Shown here: positions 1-8,455 of the stretch, piece by piece
Layout: each line of letters begins with the position of its first letter
Position numbering within the stretch: the stretch's first letter is position 1
Assembly: GCA_964235495.1 (NCBI GenBank)
Contig: CAXSAX010000023.1
Location: 1 to 62,027, forward strand
Source: LMUY01 sp964235495
GTDB taxonomy: Bacteria; Pseudomonadota; Alphaproteobacteria; Acetobacterales; Acetobacteraceae
DNA: 62,027 nt
Direction of reading: 5' to 3'
Translations under genes and position numbers: made by a program
The notes under the pieces: model-generated
The model's input: only the letters and a program-made list of their open reading frames with translations
Told to the model about the DNA's origin: nothing
Database searches by the model: none

Positions 1-221
1 GACTGTGCAGCCGATCTCACATTATCGCCGGCTCACTCCTAGGGGGGCAGGTCAGGTTTGAGGTTCAGCAAGCGATGCTGCTCAAATCTTTGCTGCATTT
101 GCGACGCGTTGCCAGAGTACGCCAAACAACCAACGTCTCGTTTACTTGTCGAAGCTGGCATGAAAAGCTCTCGATGGATTCCACGCCATCGCACTGCAGG
201 CCTCAGACTGTAAAAGCCGCG
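1..221. other. Left-edge stretch, no gene seen
   Basis: No convincing gene, tRNA or repeat is visible. The open frame that starts at 75 lies opposite the lactonase gene and has no recognisable protein character. The stretch lies downstream of the minus-strand lactonase stop and probably contains its 3' end. Confidence 0.5.
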
Positions 222-1163
222 TTAGCCGCCTGGAGCACCTTGGGTGTGAACGTAGAGGGCGTAGAGCGACTGGCTTGCAGCCATGAAAAGCCGATTGCGG
301 TGGCGACCGCCGAAACACAAATTGGCGCAGCGTTCAGGCAAGGCGATGCGCCCAATAAGCTGGCCCGCAGGGTTGAACACCATCACCCCGTCCAGGCCCT
401 CGCCCATGCCCCAGCCACACCACAGATTGCCGTCCACGTCGCACCGCACGCCATCCGGGGTGCCTTGAACCGCATCGTTGAAAACGCGCATGTTGCGCAA
501 GGCGGGGCCGTTATCCGCATCAAACACAAGGATGCGGCCAGGGGACGTGCCGCATTCGACCACGTATAGCATTCCCTCGTCAGGGGAGAATGCAAGTCCG
601 TTGGGGCGCTTGATGTCGCCTGCAACCACGGTGATGGCTCCAGTCTGACCGTCCACTCGGTAGAGGTGGGTTGGAAGTTCCTGCTCCGCTTTCTCCCCTT
701 CGTAGTGCCCCAGAATGCCAAACTCAGGGTCAGTGAACCATATCGAGCCGTCCGAGCGCACGATCACGTCATTGGGTGAGTTCAGACGTTTGCCGCCGAA
801 GCGATCAGCGATGACGGTGATGCTGCCATCGTATTCTGTGCGGGTAACGCGGCGCGCGCCGTGCTCGCATGTCACCAGCCGTCCTTGCCGGTCCCGCGTG
901 TTGCCGTTCGCGTTGTTGGACGGGCGCCGAAACACCGTGACCGCCGCCGTCTCCTCATCAAAACGGAGAATGCGGTTGTTCGGGATGTCGCTCCAGAGCA
1001 AACACCGGGTGTCGCCAAACCATACGGGACCCTCCGACCAACGGCTGCCTGTGTACAGGCGTTCAACAGCGGCCAGCGCCAGGCGGTACGGGGCAAAACT
1101 AGGGTCAAGGATCTCGATGGCTGGGTCAGGATAGCGTTCGGAGGGGCGCCACGGCATGGTCAT
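222..1163 (-). CDS. SMP-30/gluconolactonase/LRE family protein
   Basis: This is a six-bladed beta-propeller sugar-lactonase-like protein of about 313 aa, usual for the family. Family members hydrolyse lactones with one divalent metal bound by Glu, Asn and Asp. The matching segments are visible in order: WSEGPVWFGD near the N-terminus, SPNDVIVRSDGSIWFTDPEFG in the middle, then RPNGLAFSPDEG and GVRCDVDGNLWCGW. No signal peptide is evident from the chosen start. The frame is open further upstream, to 1343, but that extension is arginine-rich and unlike the family, so the Met at 1163 (or 1157) is preferred; no strong ribosome site distinguishes them. It is divergent from lutB and separated by about 240 bases. 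The substrate cannot be told; a sugar-acid lactone is typical. Confidence 0.85.
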   Translation of the reverse strand: MTMPWRPSERYPDPAIEILDPSFAPYRLALAAVERLYTGSRWSEGPVWFGDTRCLLWSDIPNNRILRFDEETAAVTVFRRPSNNANGNTRDRQGRLVTCEHGARRVTRTEYDGSITVIADRFGGKRLNSPNDVIVRSDGSIWFTDPEFGILGHYEGEKAEQELPTHLYRVDGQTGAITVVAGDIKRPNGLAFSPDEGMLYVVECGTSPGRILVFDADNGPALRNMRVFNDAVQGTPDGVRCDVDGNLWCGWGMGEGLDGVMVFNPAGQLIGRIALPERCANLCFGGRHRNRLFMAASQSLYALYVHTQGAPGG

Positions 1164-1406
1164 GCTGAGGCGGTAGCGGGTGCGGAGTGCAAGGGCAACG
1201 CCTGCGAGGACCGCGGAATGCTTTTCTAGGGAACATAACCAGCATCGCTCGGGTTCTCGCGACGTGCGGCGCAACGCAGCGTGCAGGAGCTGAGTTCGCT
1301 TTACCGCCGCCGCATTCGGCCCGCTGGAAAGCGCTAAAGCCATATGGCGAGTGACGGCTAGTGAGCGGCAGGCATGATGCTACATAGGTGCTGAGGGGAA
1401 AACACC

Positions 1407-2834
1407 ATGGTCGCCGTCACGTCTCCGGAGTTCAAGCAGAACGCGCGCCAGGCTTTGGGCGACGCCGGGCTGCAAAAGGCGCTTGCGTTCAGCAAGCCGC
1501 AGTTCATGGCGCGGCGGGCCCGGGCGGTGGAGGCATTGCCGGAGTTCGAGCGGCTGCGGGATATCGGGCGGGACATCAAGGATCATGCCCTGGCGAACCT
1601 GGACTACTATCTTGAAACCTACGCGGCCAACGTGGAGCGGGCTGGCGGGCACGTGCATTGGTGCCCCACCGCCGACGATGCACGGGCTGCGGTGCTGGCA
1701 ATCTGCCAAAAGGCCGGAGCGCAAACGGTTACCAAGGGAAAGTCGATGATCTCCGAGGAGCTCGGGATCAACGAGCACCTGGAACGCTCCGGAATCACGC
1801 CAATCGAGACGGATTTGGGTGAGTATGTCATCCAGCTGCGGCGGGAGCATCCGAGCCACATCATAGCGCCCGCGTTCCACCTGAACCGGGAGGACTGGGA
1901 GGCGACCTTCCGCCAGTCGCACGCTGACTTGGACCCGGCGCGGGTATTCGCCGAGCGGCGGGACATCCTGACAGAGGCGCGGACCAAGCTGAGGGAGCTG
2001 TTCCTGTCGGCGGACGTGGGGATCACCGGAGCGAATTTCCTGATTGCCGAGACGGGCAGCAGCGTCATCGTGACCAATGAAGGCAATGGCGACCTGACGC
2101 AGACGCTGCCGCGGGTGCACATCGTGCTGGCCTCCATCGAGAAGTGCGTTCCGACGCTGGAGGACGCGACAAGCCTTCTGCGACTGCTTGCCCGATCGGC
2201 GACGGGGCAGGATTTCTCCGTCTACACGACGTTCTCGACCGGCGTGCGCCGGCCAGGTGACCTGGACGGGCCGGAAGAATACCACGTTGTCCTGCTGGAT
2301 GGCGGGCGGTCGGCGATGCTGGGTTCCGAATTTGGCGAGATGCTGCGCTGCATCCGGTGCGCGGCGTGCATGAACCATTGCCCGGTCTATGGGGCGGTGG
2401 GGGGGCATGCCTACGGATGGGTGTATCCCGGGCCGATGGGCAGCGTGCTGACGCCCTCCTTGATCGGGGTGGACCATGCGGGGCACCTGCCCAACGCCAG
2501 CACCTTCTGCGGCAAATGCGAGAGCGTCTGCCCGGTCAAGATACCATTGCCGAAGCTGATGCGGCACTGGCGGGAGCGGGAATTCGAGCGCCACCTCACG
2601 CCGCTGGGCATTCGCGGCAACCTGCGGCTCTGGGCGTGGTTCGCCCGCCGTCCGGCGGCATACCGGGCGATGACGGGACTGGCCGCGCGGGTGCTCAAGG
2701 TGCTGGGGCGGCGCCGAGGGCGGTTCGCGTCGCTGCCCCTAGCTGATGGCTGGACGGGTAGCCGAGACCTTCCTGCGCCGGAGGGAGAGACGTTTTTCAC
2801 CCAGTACGCCCGGCAGCAGCGGACTGCCAAATGA
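1407..2834 (+). CDS. lutB: Lactate utilisation iron-sulfur protein LutB
   Basis: LutB is the ferredoxin-like subunit of the LutABC L-lactate oxidase complex, which oxidises lactate to pyruvate in the cytoplasm or at the membrane. The 475-aa length fits. An N-terminal LUD-type domain is followed at about residues 310-370 by two 4Fe-4S ligand sets, CIRCAACMNHCPVYG and CGKCESVCPVKIPLPK. The start is preceded by TGAGGGG at a good distance. The stop overlaps lutC by ATGA, so the two are co-translated. lutA, which normally precedes lutB, is not in the window; the 240 bases upstream lead to a divergent lactonase gene. Confidence 0.93.
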   Translation: MVAVTSPEFKQNARQALGDAGLQKALAFSKPQFMARRARAVEALPEFERLRDIGRDIKDHALANLDYYLETYAANVERAGGHVHWCPTADDARAAVLAICQKAGAQTVTKGKSMISEELGINEHLERSGITPIETDLGEYVIQLRREHPSHIIAPAFHLNREDWEATFRQSHADLDPARVFAERRDILTEARTKLRELFLSADVGITGANFLIAETGSSVIVTNEGNGDLTQTLPRVHIVLASIEKCVPTLEDATSLLRLLARSATGQDFSVYTTFSTGVRRPGDLDGPEEYHVVLLDGGRSAMLGSEFGEMLRCIRCAACMNHCPVYGAVGGHAYGWVYPGPMGSVLTPSLIGVDHAGHLPNASTFCGKCESVCPVKIPLPKLMRHWREREFERHLTPLGIRGNLRLWAWFARRPAAYRAMTGLAARVLKVLGRRRGRFASLPLADGWTGSRDLPAPEGETFFTQYARQQRTAK

Positions 2835-3517
2835 GCAAGGACGCCGTGCTCGACGCCATCCGGCGGGGCTTGAGGCGCGGCCCGTTGCCGGCCGACCAGG
2901 TGGCGATGCTGCGGGATCGGCTGGACCGGCATCCGCGCCATTTGATCCCGGCACGAACCCAAGTCAGCCGGGCGGAGCAGGTCAACCTGCTCGTCCACTA
3001 TATCGAGCGCGAATTCGGCACGGTTGACCGGCTGCCAGGCGCAGAGGCGGTGCCGGGGGCGCTGACGGAGTACTTGGCAAGCCATAACCTGCCGTCCGAA
3101 GCAGTGATGGCGCCGCACCCGGAACTGCAAGCGATGCCTTGGTCCGCCCGACCGCTGTTGCGGCTGCGGGAAGGACGCGCGGTGGCGTCCGACCTCGTGA
3201 GCGTCCAGCATGGGTTTGCGGCCGTGGCGGAAACCGGGACGTTGATGCTGCCTTCGGCGCCAGCGCGGCCCACGACGTTGAACCTGCTGCCCGACACGGC
3301 CATCGTGGTGCTGCGCGCAAGCCGGGTGGTTGGGTCCTATGAGGAGGCTTGGGACTTGCTGCGGGCAGCCGGGGAGATGCCGCGCAACGTCATGCTGGTC
3401 ACGGGGCCATCGCGTTCGGCGGACATCGAGCAGACGCTGGAGCTGGGAGCGCATGGGCCGCGACGGCTGCACGTGCTGCTGATCGAGGACGAGGCTGCGG
3501 CCAGGACAGCAGCCTGA
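2831..3517 (+). CDS. lutC: Lactate utilisation protein LutC (LUD domain)
   Basis: LutC is the third subunit type of the LutABC lactate oxidase. The 228-aa product has the LUD (DUF162) fold pattern, with the conserved stretch around ETGTLMLPSAPARP and a C-terminal region ending in HVLLIEDEAA, close to the usual HVVIV/LVD ending. It begins on the ATGA overlap with lutB, showing translational coupling. The next open frame starts on the TGATG at its stop. Confidence 0.88.
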   Translation: MSKDAVLDAIRRGLRRGPLPADQVAMLRDRLDRHPRHLIPARTQVSRAEQVNLLVHYIEREFGTVDRLPGAEAVPGALTEYLASHNLPSEAVMAPHPELQAMPWSARPLLRLREGRAVASDLVSVQHGFAAVAETGTLMLPSAPARPTTLNLLPDTAIVVLRASRVVGSYEEAWDLLRAAGEMPRNVMLVTGPSRSADIEQTLELGAHGPRRLHVLLIEDEAAARTAA

Positions 3518-3642
3518 TGGCGATGCGGGCGACGTTCTCCCCTTGCATGGCCGATCTTGGGACGCTGCGCGAGGCGGCGGGATCGCCGGCCCCATGGTCC
3601 GTACTGGAAGCAATGCGGCGAGCGGCGTCCCGGCCGAGCTAG
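3517..3642 (+). CDS. Possible 41-aa small ORF between lutC and the Smr gene
   Basis: An ATG overlaps the lutC stop (TGATG) and opens a 41-codon frame that closes with TAG two bases before the ATG of the Smr gene. The peptide has no recognised domain, signal peptide or membrane segment. The tight packing on both sides is the only reason to consider it coding; it may simply be the read-through path that couples lutC to the downstream gene. Confidence 0.25.
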   Translation: MAMRATFSPCMADLGTLREAAGSPAPWSVLEAMRRAASRPS

Positions 3643-3643
3643 C

Positions 3644-4159
3644 ATGGCGCGGCGCGCCTTGAGCGAGGGCGATCTGCATGCCTGGGCAGACTACGCGCGG
3701 CATGTCGCGGCATTGCCGGGCCGGGGAGTTCCGGCCCTGCTCCCCGCGGCCGTGGCGCGGCCCGTTGCGCAGCCCCTGAGGGTGGCGGTCCTCCCCCCGC
3801 GCGTGATGGCTGCCACCGTGGTGACGGTTGGCGAGCAGCCGGCAGGGTTGGACAAGAGCACGTGGGCACGGCTGCGAACCGGGAAGCTGCCTCCGGCGAG
3901 GACGCTGGACTTGCACGGGCGTACGGCGCAGCACGCGTTCCATGCGCTACAGGTGTTCCTGCACCGAGCCTATGCGGACCGCGTTCGATGCGTGGAGATC
4001 ATCACCGGGAGAGGCACTGGCGAAAACGGCGGCGTCATCCGGCGAGAGCTGCCAATTTGGCTCAACCTGCCGCAGATGCGGCCCATGGTGCTGGCGGTCA
4101 CCCACCCGCATGCCGCAAACGTCGGGTCAGTGCGGCTGCTGCTCCGCAAGCTCAGGTAA
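3644..4159 (+). CDS. Smr/MutS2-type domain protein
   Basis: A protein of about 171 aa whose C-terminal half is an Smr domain: LDLHGRTAQHAFHALQVFL is followed by VEIITGRGTGENGGVI and VTHPHAANVGSVRLLLRKL. These match the family's LDLHG and (H/T)GRG signatures. Smr domains bind or cleave nucleic acids; stand-alone proteobacterial versions are poorly characterised. The frame opens earlier, at 3557, but the preceding residues look random; MARRALSEGDL fits the family start. The gene converges on the lytic transglycosylase gene with ten bases between stops. Confidence 0.85.
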   Translation: MARRALSEGDLHAWADYARHVAALPGRGVPALLPAAVARPVAQPLRVAVLPPRVMAATVVTVGEQPAGLDKSTWARLRTGKLPPARTLDLHGRTAQHAFHALQVFLHRAYADRVRCVEIITGRGTGENGGVIRRELPIWLNLPQMRPMVLAVTHPHAANVGSVRLLLRKLR

Positions 4160-4169
4160 GGCGCAGGAC

Positions 4170-5333
4170 TCAGGATCCCGCCGGCCGAACCACCACGCAG
4201 GGCAGTTGACGCTGGTTCAGGTGGGAGCAGGCAGCGGCGGCGTCGCCGGCCGACAAGCCGATCAGCCGGGCGCGGTAGAGGATGTTGCCGCCAAACGGCG
4301 CCGTGGTCGGCAAGGCCAGCGCGGCGGTGTGCAGTTGGTCCGGCGCTTCGGCCCGGGCGCCCTCGGCGACAGCCCGGGCAAGGCCGGGACTGGCAAACGC
4401 ACCCACCTGCACGGCCCACGCCCTCACGCTGGTTGCGGGGGCCTGATGCAGGCCTGACGCCGCCCGGGGTGGGTCGAACGACCCGGTCTCGTGGCATGGC
4501 AAACGCGGATCGAACGCGGCATCCGCGTCGCAGGCGCCTGCACCTGCCATTCGTAGGACGGAGGGCGGCGTTGGTGCGGCGGCGGCGCGCTCCAGCGGCT
4601 TGCAGGGGCGGTCCGGATCGTAAGCGGCGTTCACGTCGCAGCCCGATGCAAAGCTTGCCACCGTTGGTGCGGTCGCGGGCAGGGTTGCGCGCTGGTTGGA
4701 CGCATAGGCTGCCAACGGCCCAGAGAGCGGGACGTCGCTGCCGAGCTGCGGCGAGATGGCGGCAACGTAGTTGACGGTTTCATCTGGCAAGCTGCTCGCG
4801 CCAGCCAGGTAGCTGTCCAGCCGATTCGGTCCGGCGTTGTAGGCGGCAAGGAAGCCCGGCGCCCCATAACGGTCATACATTTCGCGCATGTAGGCGGTGC
4901 CGGCCAGAATGTTGTTGTGGGGATCGTATGGATCCTCGCCAAGCTGGTGGCGGCTTTGCAGGCCCTGGTAGGTTGCTGGCATCACTTGCATCAAGCCCAT
5001 GGCGCCCACGGGAGAGATGGCTTGCTCCCGCCCTCCCGACTCCTGATGCATGACGGCGCGGACCCAGCGTTCAGGCAGGGCGAAGCGTGCCGCAGCCTCG
5101 TGGATGTAAGGCGCCCACGGATCGCTCGGCGGACCGGGCGGCGGATAGTAGCGGTGCGGGGCGAATCGCCTGCTGTGCTCGGCCGCCGGGTCATAACCGT
5201 CATAGGGCACAGCGCCGTCGCTGCTGTAGGACCCGCCGCCTCGTTGGGCGCAGGCAGCCAGCGTGAGCACAAGCGCCAGGTGCGACGCCCATCCCTGCAC
5301 GCGACGCCGGCGTCGAATGGCGGTGACAAGCAT
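4170..5333 (-). CDS. Lytic transglycosylase lipoprotein with SPOR-like tail
   Basis: A peptidoglycan-cleaving SLT-family protein of about 387 aa. After Arg-rich residues, a hydrophobic stretch ends in LTLAACA, a lipobox. The SLT domain follows at about 85-220 with the catalytic Glu in MHQESGG, then GAMGLMQVMPATY and AYNAGP. The C-terminal 75 residues start with WAVQVGAF, typical of a SPOR domain, which binds denuded glycan at the division septum. Between them are two Cys/Asp repeats (GCDVNAAYDPDRPC and ACDADAAFDPRLPC) of unknown role. Start at 5333 is chosen because it places the signal directly at the N-terminus; an in-frame Met at 5402 would add 23 unlikely residues. Confidence 0.88.
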   Translation of the reverse strand: MLVTAIRRRRRVQGWASHLALVLTLAACAQRGGGSYSSDGAVPYDGYDPAAEHSRRFAPHRYYPPPGPPSDPWAPYIHEAAARFALPERWVRAVMHQESGGREQAISPVGAMGLMQVMPATYQGLQSRHQLGEDPYDPHNNILAGTAYMREMYDRYGAPGFLAAYNAGPNRLDSYLAGASSLPDETVNYVAAISPQLGSDVPLSGPLAAYASNQRATLPATAPTVASFASGCDVNAAYDPDRPCKPLERAAAAPTPPSVLRMAGAGACDADAAFDPRLPCHETGSFDPPRAASGLHQAPATSVRAWAVQVGAFASPGLARAVAEGARAEAPDQLHTAALALPTTAPFGGNILYRARLIGLSAGDAAAACSHLNQRQLPCVVVRPAGS

Positions 5334-5458
5334 GGCTCGATTCCGGTCCTGGCGGCGAGGGCACTGTGCAGAGCCGCGTTCAATCCTGCAACAAGGCAGC
5401 ATGATCGGGCCGCAGGCTTAACCGGCAGCTAAAGTCGGCTGTTGCAGAGGGAGTAGGT

Positions 5459-6568
5459 CTAGGCCGCGAGTGCCGCCACCCCAAGCTTTGCCGCCGTTTC
5501 GCCCAGCGCTGCCCAAGTGGCGCTCTGAAGCGGGATGCCGTCGCGCTGCCGGGCGGCCCGGGTGCGTGCTTCCGGCTCGCCTGGAACCAACACCTCGCCG
5601 CCCGGCGCGGCAGGCCGGGAGGCCCTCACGTAGGCGGCGTAGTCCTGGGCGGCCTGGGCGAACTGGTCCGCGCCGAAATGGCCTGGATCCAGGTAGATGG
5701 ACAGCATGCCGTTGCCGATCCGTCCGCGCTTGCCGCTCGGAATGGGACCGGACGTTGGGCCGCCGGAAAGGCATCCGGCGAGGATTTCGCACATGAAGGC
5801 GATCCCGGAGCCTTTATGGTCGCCAAACGCCCGCAACGCCCCGAGGCCTTGCGCAGGATCACGTATGGAGGAGCCGGCCAGCGGGCCGTAAAGTGTCTCA
5901 GGATCGCTGGAAAGCGTGCCGTCCGGATCGATCAGCGCGCCCGGCGGCAGCGGCTTGCCGCCGTTGGACGCGACCAGCACCTTGCCTTCCGCCACGAGGG
6001 AGGTGGCGAAGTCCAGGATGAGCGGCTCCCCACCGGGTTGCGGCGCACCCACGCACATCGGGTTGGTGGAAAAGCGGCGGTCCACGCCGCCGAACGGCGC
6101 CACTAGCTCCCCCTGGGCCACGTTGACGAAGTGGATGGACACCAGCCCGGCGACAGCGGCCCGCTCCGCCCAGTCGCCGATGCGGCCAACATGGCCGGAG
6201 TTGCGCAGCGCGATCACGGCCATGCCGGCCGCCTTGGCCTTGCCGATGCCGAGATCGACCGCCAGCGGGCCGATGGTCTGGCCGAAGCCGAACCCTCCAT
6301 CGACCACGGCATGCGTCGGGCTGTCCCTTACGATCTCCAGCGTCGCATCCGGCACCACGAAGCCGTCCTGCAGCCACTGCACGTAGCGCGGCACGCGGAT
6401 GACGCCGTGGCTGTCATGCCCGGTCAGGTTGGCGCCGATCAGGTGATGGGCGATCCGCTCCGCTTCCGCCCGGCTGGTGCCTGCCTTGCTGAAGATGTCG
6501 GCGATGAACCGCTCAAGCGGGATGACGGGAATGGTGACGAGGGGCAGGTTGGCCATGAAGGCAGTCAT
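5459..6568 (-). CDS. Ldh family oxidoreductase (malate/lactate dehydrogenase, YlbC/YbiC type)
   Basis: An NAD(P)-dependent 2-hydroxyacid dehydrogenase of the family that includes AllD and YbiC, about 369 aa. The diagnostic GHDSHGVIRVPRYV motif, with the catalytic His, is near residue 60, and the nucleotide and substrate regions GFGFGQTIGPLAVDLGI and STNPMCVGAP follow. The substrate cannot be fixed from sequence. Starting at 6568 gives an ATGA overlap with the upstream dehydrogenase; the Met at 6556 is an alternative. It forms a two-gene unit with the short-chain dehydrogenase, as in small hydroxyacid catabolic operons. Confidence 0.87.
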   Translation of the reverse strand: MTAFMANLPLVTIPVIPLERFIADIFSKAGTSRAEAERIAHHLIGANLTGHDSHGVIRVPRYVQWLQDGFVVPDATLEIVRDSPTHAVVDGGFGFGQTIGPLAVDLGIGKAKAAGMAVIALRNSGHVGRIGDWAERAAVAGLVSIHFVNVAQGELVAPFGGVDRRFSTNPMCVGAPQPGGEPLILDFATSLVAEGKVLVASNGGKPLPPGALIDPDGTLSSDPETLYGPLAGSSIRDPAQGLGALRAFGDHKGSGIAFMCEILAGCLSGGPTSGPIPSGKRGRIGNGMLSIYLDPGHFGADQFAQAAQDYAAYVRASRPAAPGGEVLVPGEPEARTRAARQRDGIPLQSATWAALGETAAKLGVAALAA

Positions 6569-7317
6569 CCTTCTGCGATGGCTTGGGCGAACGGCCGCCA
6601 TGATTGGTTGTCGGTCGGCAGGAGCGTCATGTCGGCCAAGGTGGCCCGCATGGGCAAGGATGCTGCGAACACAGCCGCGGCGGCCACATCTTCCGCCTGA
6701 AGCATGAGTGCGCGGTCCTCTGGGGAAGGCGGGCTGGGCCGGCTGTCCAGGATGTCCGTCGCAACTTCACCCGGGTTGATGCAGATGGAGCGGATGCCGT
6801 GCACGCCTTCCTCGGCGTTGAGGTGGGCGCTCATCATTCGCAGGCCCGCCTTGGACGCGCCATAGGCTGCGCCGGAGGCGGGAAACAGGCTTACGCCGGC
6901 GATCGAGGCGACGTGGATCAGCGTGCCCGACCGCTTCGCCCGCATCCCAGGCAGCACCGCCATCGAGCACAGGAAAGGTGCTGCCAGGTTGACGCCCATG
7001 ATGCTGGCCAAGGAGCCGGGTTCCAGCTCGCGCAGATGCCGTCGCTTGGCGTTCGCGCCGGCGTTGTTCACCAGAACCTCCACCGGCCCCAGCGCGTCTG
7101 CAGCCGCGGCATGCGCCCGGATGACCTCTGCTGGGTCGGTCAGGTCGGCGGGAACGACGCAAGCAGCCTTGCCGATGAGGGCGGCGGTGTCCGCCAGCGC
7201 GTCGGGGCGGCGACCGGTCAATGCGACCTTGGCGCCTGCCTGGGCGAAGGCGATGGCCGTCGCACGGCCGATGCCGCTGCCGCCGCCGGTAATCCAGATC
7301 ACTCGGCCGTCCAGCAT
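6565..7317 (-). CDS. SDR family oxidoreductase
   Basis: A classical short-chain dehydrogenase of about 250 aa. TGGGSGIG binds the dinucleotide, NNAG stabilises the sheet and the YGASKAG segment holds the catalytic Tyr and Lys, with the Ser in HVASIAGVS. The start at 7317 is supported by GGGGAGAG eight bases upstream. Its stop overlaps the Ldh-type gene by ATGA, suggesting the pair acts on one substrate. Coenzyme and substrate are unknown. Confidence 0.88.
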   Translation of the reverse strand: MLDGRVIWITGGGSGIGRATAIAFAQAGAKVALTGRRPDALADTAALIGKAACVVPADLTDPAEVIRAHAAAADALGPVEVLVNNAGANAKRRHLRELEPGSLASIMGVNLAAPFLCSMAVLPGMRAKRSGTLIHVASIAGVSLFPASGAAYGASKAGLRMMSAHLNAEEGVHGIRSICINPGEVATDILDSRPSPPSPEDRALMLQAEDVAAAAVFAASLPMRATLADMTLLPTDNQSWRPFAQAIAEG

Positions 7318-7440
7318 CAATCCGCTCTCCCCGCAGCATCTTTCGACGTCCGCATCCCGCTGACAAGGCAGAGGTCGCCGCAAACTCGCACCAGCAAGCG
7401 GCGTTCACCCCTGCTGATGCAACAGGGGCAGCCAATTATC

Positions 7441-8334
7441 GTGTCCAATCAATATGATATGCAAAACCCGCTGACACAGTACCCGCAGCCGAAGTTCGAG
7501 GATCAGCCACAGTCGGCGCCTGGTCTCGCCAAGGACATGGTTCCGCCGCCCGACCATGGCGAGCAATCGTACAAAGGATTCGGCCGGCTGGCGGGGCGCC
7601 GAGCGCTGATCACCGGTGGTGACAGCGGCATCGGCCGTGCGGTGGCCATCGCCTTCGCCCGCGAAGGCGCGGACGTTGCCTTGAACTATCTTCCCTCCGA
7701 GGAGGCAGATGCGAAGGAAGTCGTGGCGCTGGTGGAAGCGGCCGGGCGCAAGGCCGTGTCGCTGCCGGGGGACCTGACGGACGAGGCGTTCTGCAACCAG
7801 CTGATCGAAACCTCGCGTGAGGCCCTGGGAGGGCTGGACATCCTGGTCAACGTGGCCGGCAAGCAGACCGCCGTGGAAAGCATCGCCGATATCACCACCG
7901 AGCAGTTCGACGCGACGTTCCGGACCAACGTGTATGCCATGTTCTGGCTCTGCAAGGCAGCCATCCCGTTCATGCCGCCAGGCTCGACGATCATCAACAC
8001 GACATCGATCCAGAGCTACAACCCATCCCCCAAGCTGCTGGATTATGCCTCCACCAAGGCAGCCATCACGGCCTTCACCCACTCGCTCGCCAAGCAGATC
8101 GTCAGTCTGGGGATCCGCGTAAACGCCGTCGCTCCGGGCCCGGTCTGGACGCCGTTGCAGTCCAGCGGCGGACAGCCGCAGAAAGCCATCCCCGAGTTCG
8201 GCAGCGAGGTGCCGATGAAGCGGCCCGGACAGCCGGCGGAACTGGCGCCGATCTACGTGCTGCTCGCCTCGCAGGAGTCCAGCTTCGTGACCGGAGAGGT
8301 TTACGGAGTGACCGGAGGAAACCCGATTTCCTGA
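7441..8334 (+). CDS. SDR family oxidoreductase (YghA-like)
   Basis: A short-chain dehydrogenase of about 297 aa with the N-terminal extension typical of the E. coli YghA group (LTQYPQPKFEDQPQ... then VPPPDHGEQSYKGFGRL). It has TGGDSGIG for cofactor binding, the active-site Ser in NTTSIQSYNPSP, and YASTKAA. Homologues act as NADP-dependent aldehyde reductases or stress-linked dehydrogenases. The start is uncertain: GTG at 7441, with AGGGGC upstream, is preferred over ATG at 7417 or 7459. It is divergent from the other SDR gene with about 120 bases between. Confidence 0.88.
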   Translation: MSNQYDMQNPLTQYPQPKFEDQPQSAPGLAKDMVPPPDHGEQSYKGFGRLAGRRALITGGDSGIGRAVAIAFAREGADVALNYLPSEEADAKEVVALVEAAGRKAVSLPGDLTDEAFCNQLIETSREALGGLDILVNVAGKQTAVESIADITTEQFDATFRTNVYAMFWLCKAAIPFMPPGSTIINTTSIQSYNPSPKLLDYASTKAAITAFTHSLAKQIVSLGIRVNAVAPGPVWTPLQSSGGQPQKAIPEFGSEVPMKRPGQPAELAPIYVLLASQESSFVTGEVYGVTGGNPIS

Positions 8335-8455
8335 CCGTGGTGGCGACGCTTGCAACTTGCGGCCTTGACGAACCGCGACGCGCAAGCCGGCCGCGTTGCC
8401 CCGGGTCGGGGAGCAGGATGGACGCTTAGCCCGGCGTTAAGCACCTGTCCGCACA

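Noticed and set aside
6604..7416. Long 5' extension of the YghA-like gene frame
   Set aside because: It reads through the antisense of the minus-strand SDR gene; the family N-terminus begins near 7441.
8341..8355. Sigma-54-like TGGC/TTGC pair before motB
   Set aside because: Only eight bases separate GG and GC instead of ten.
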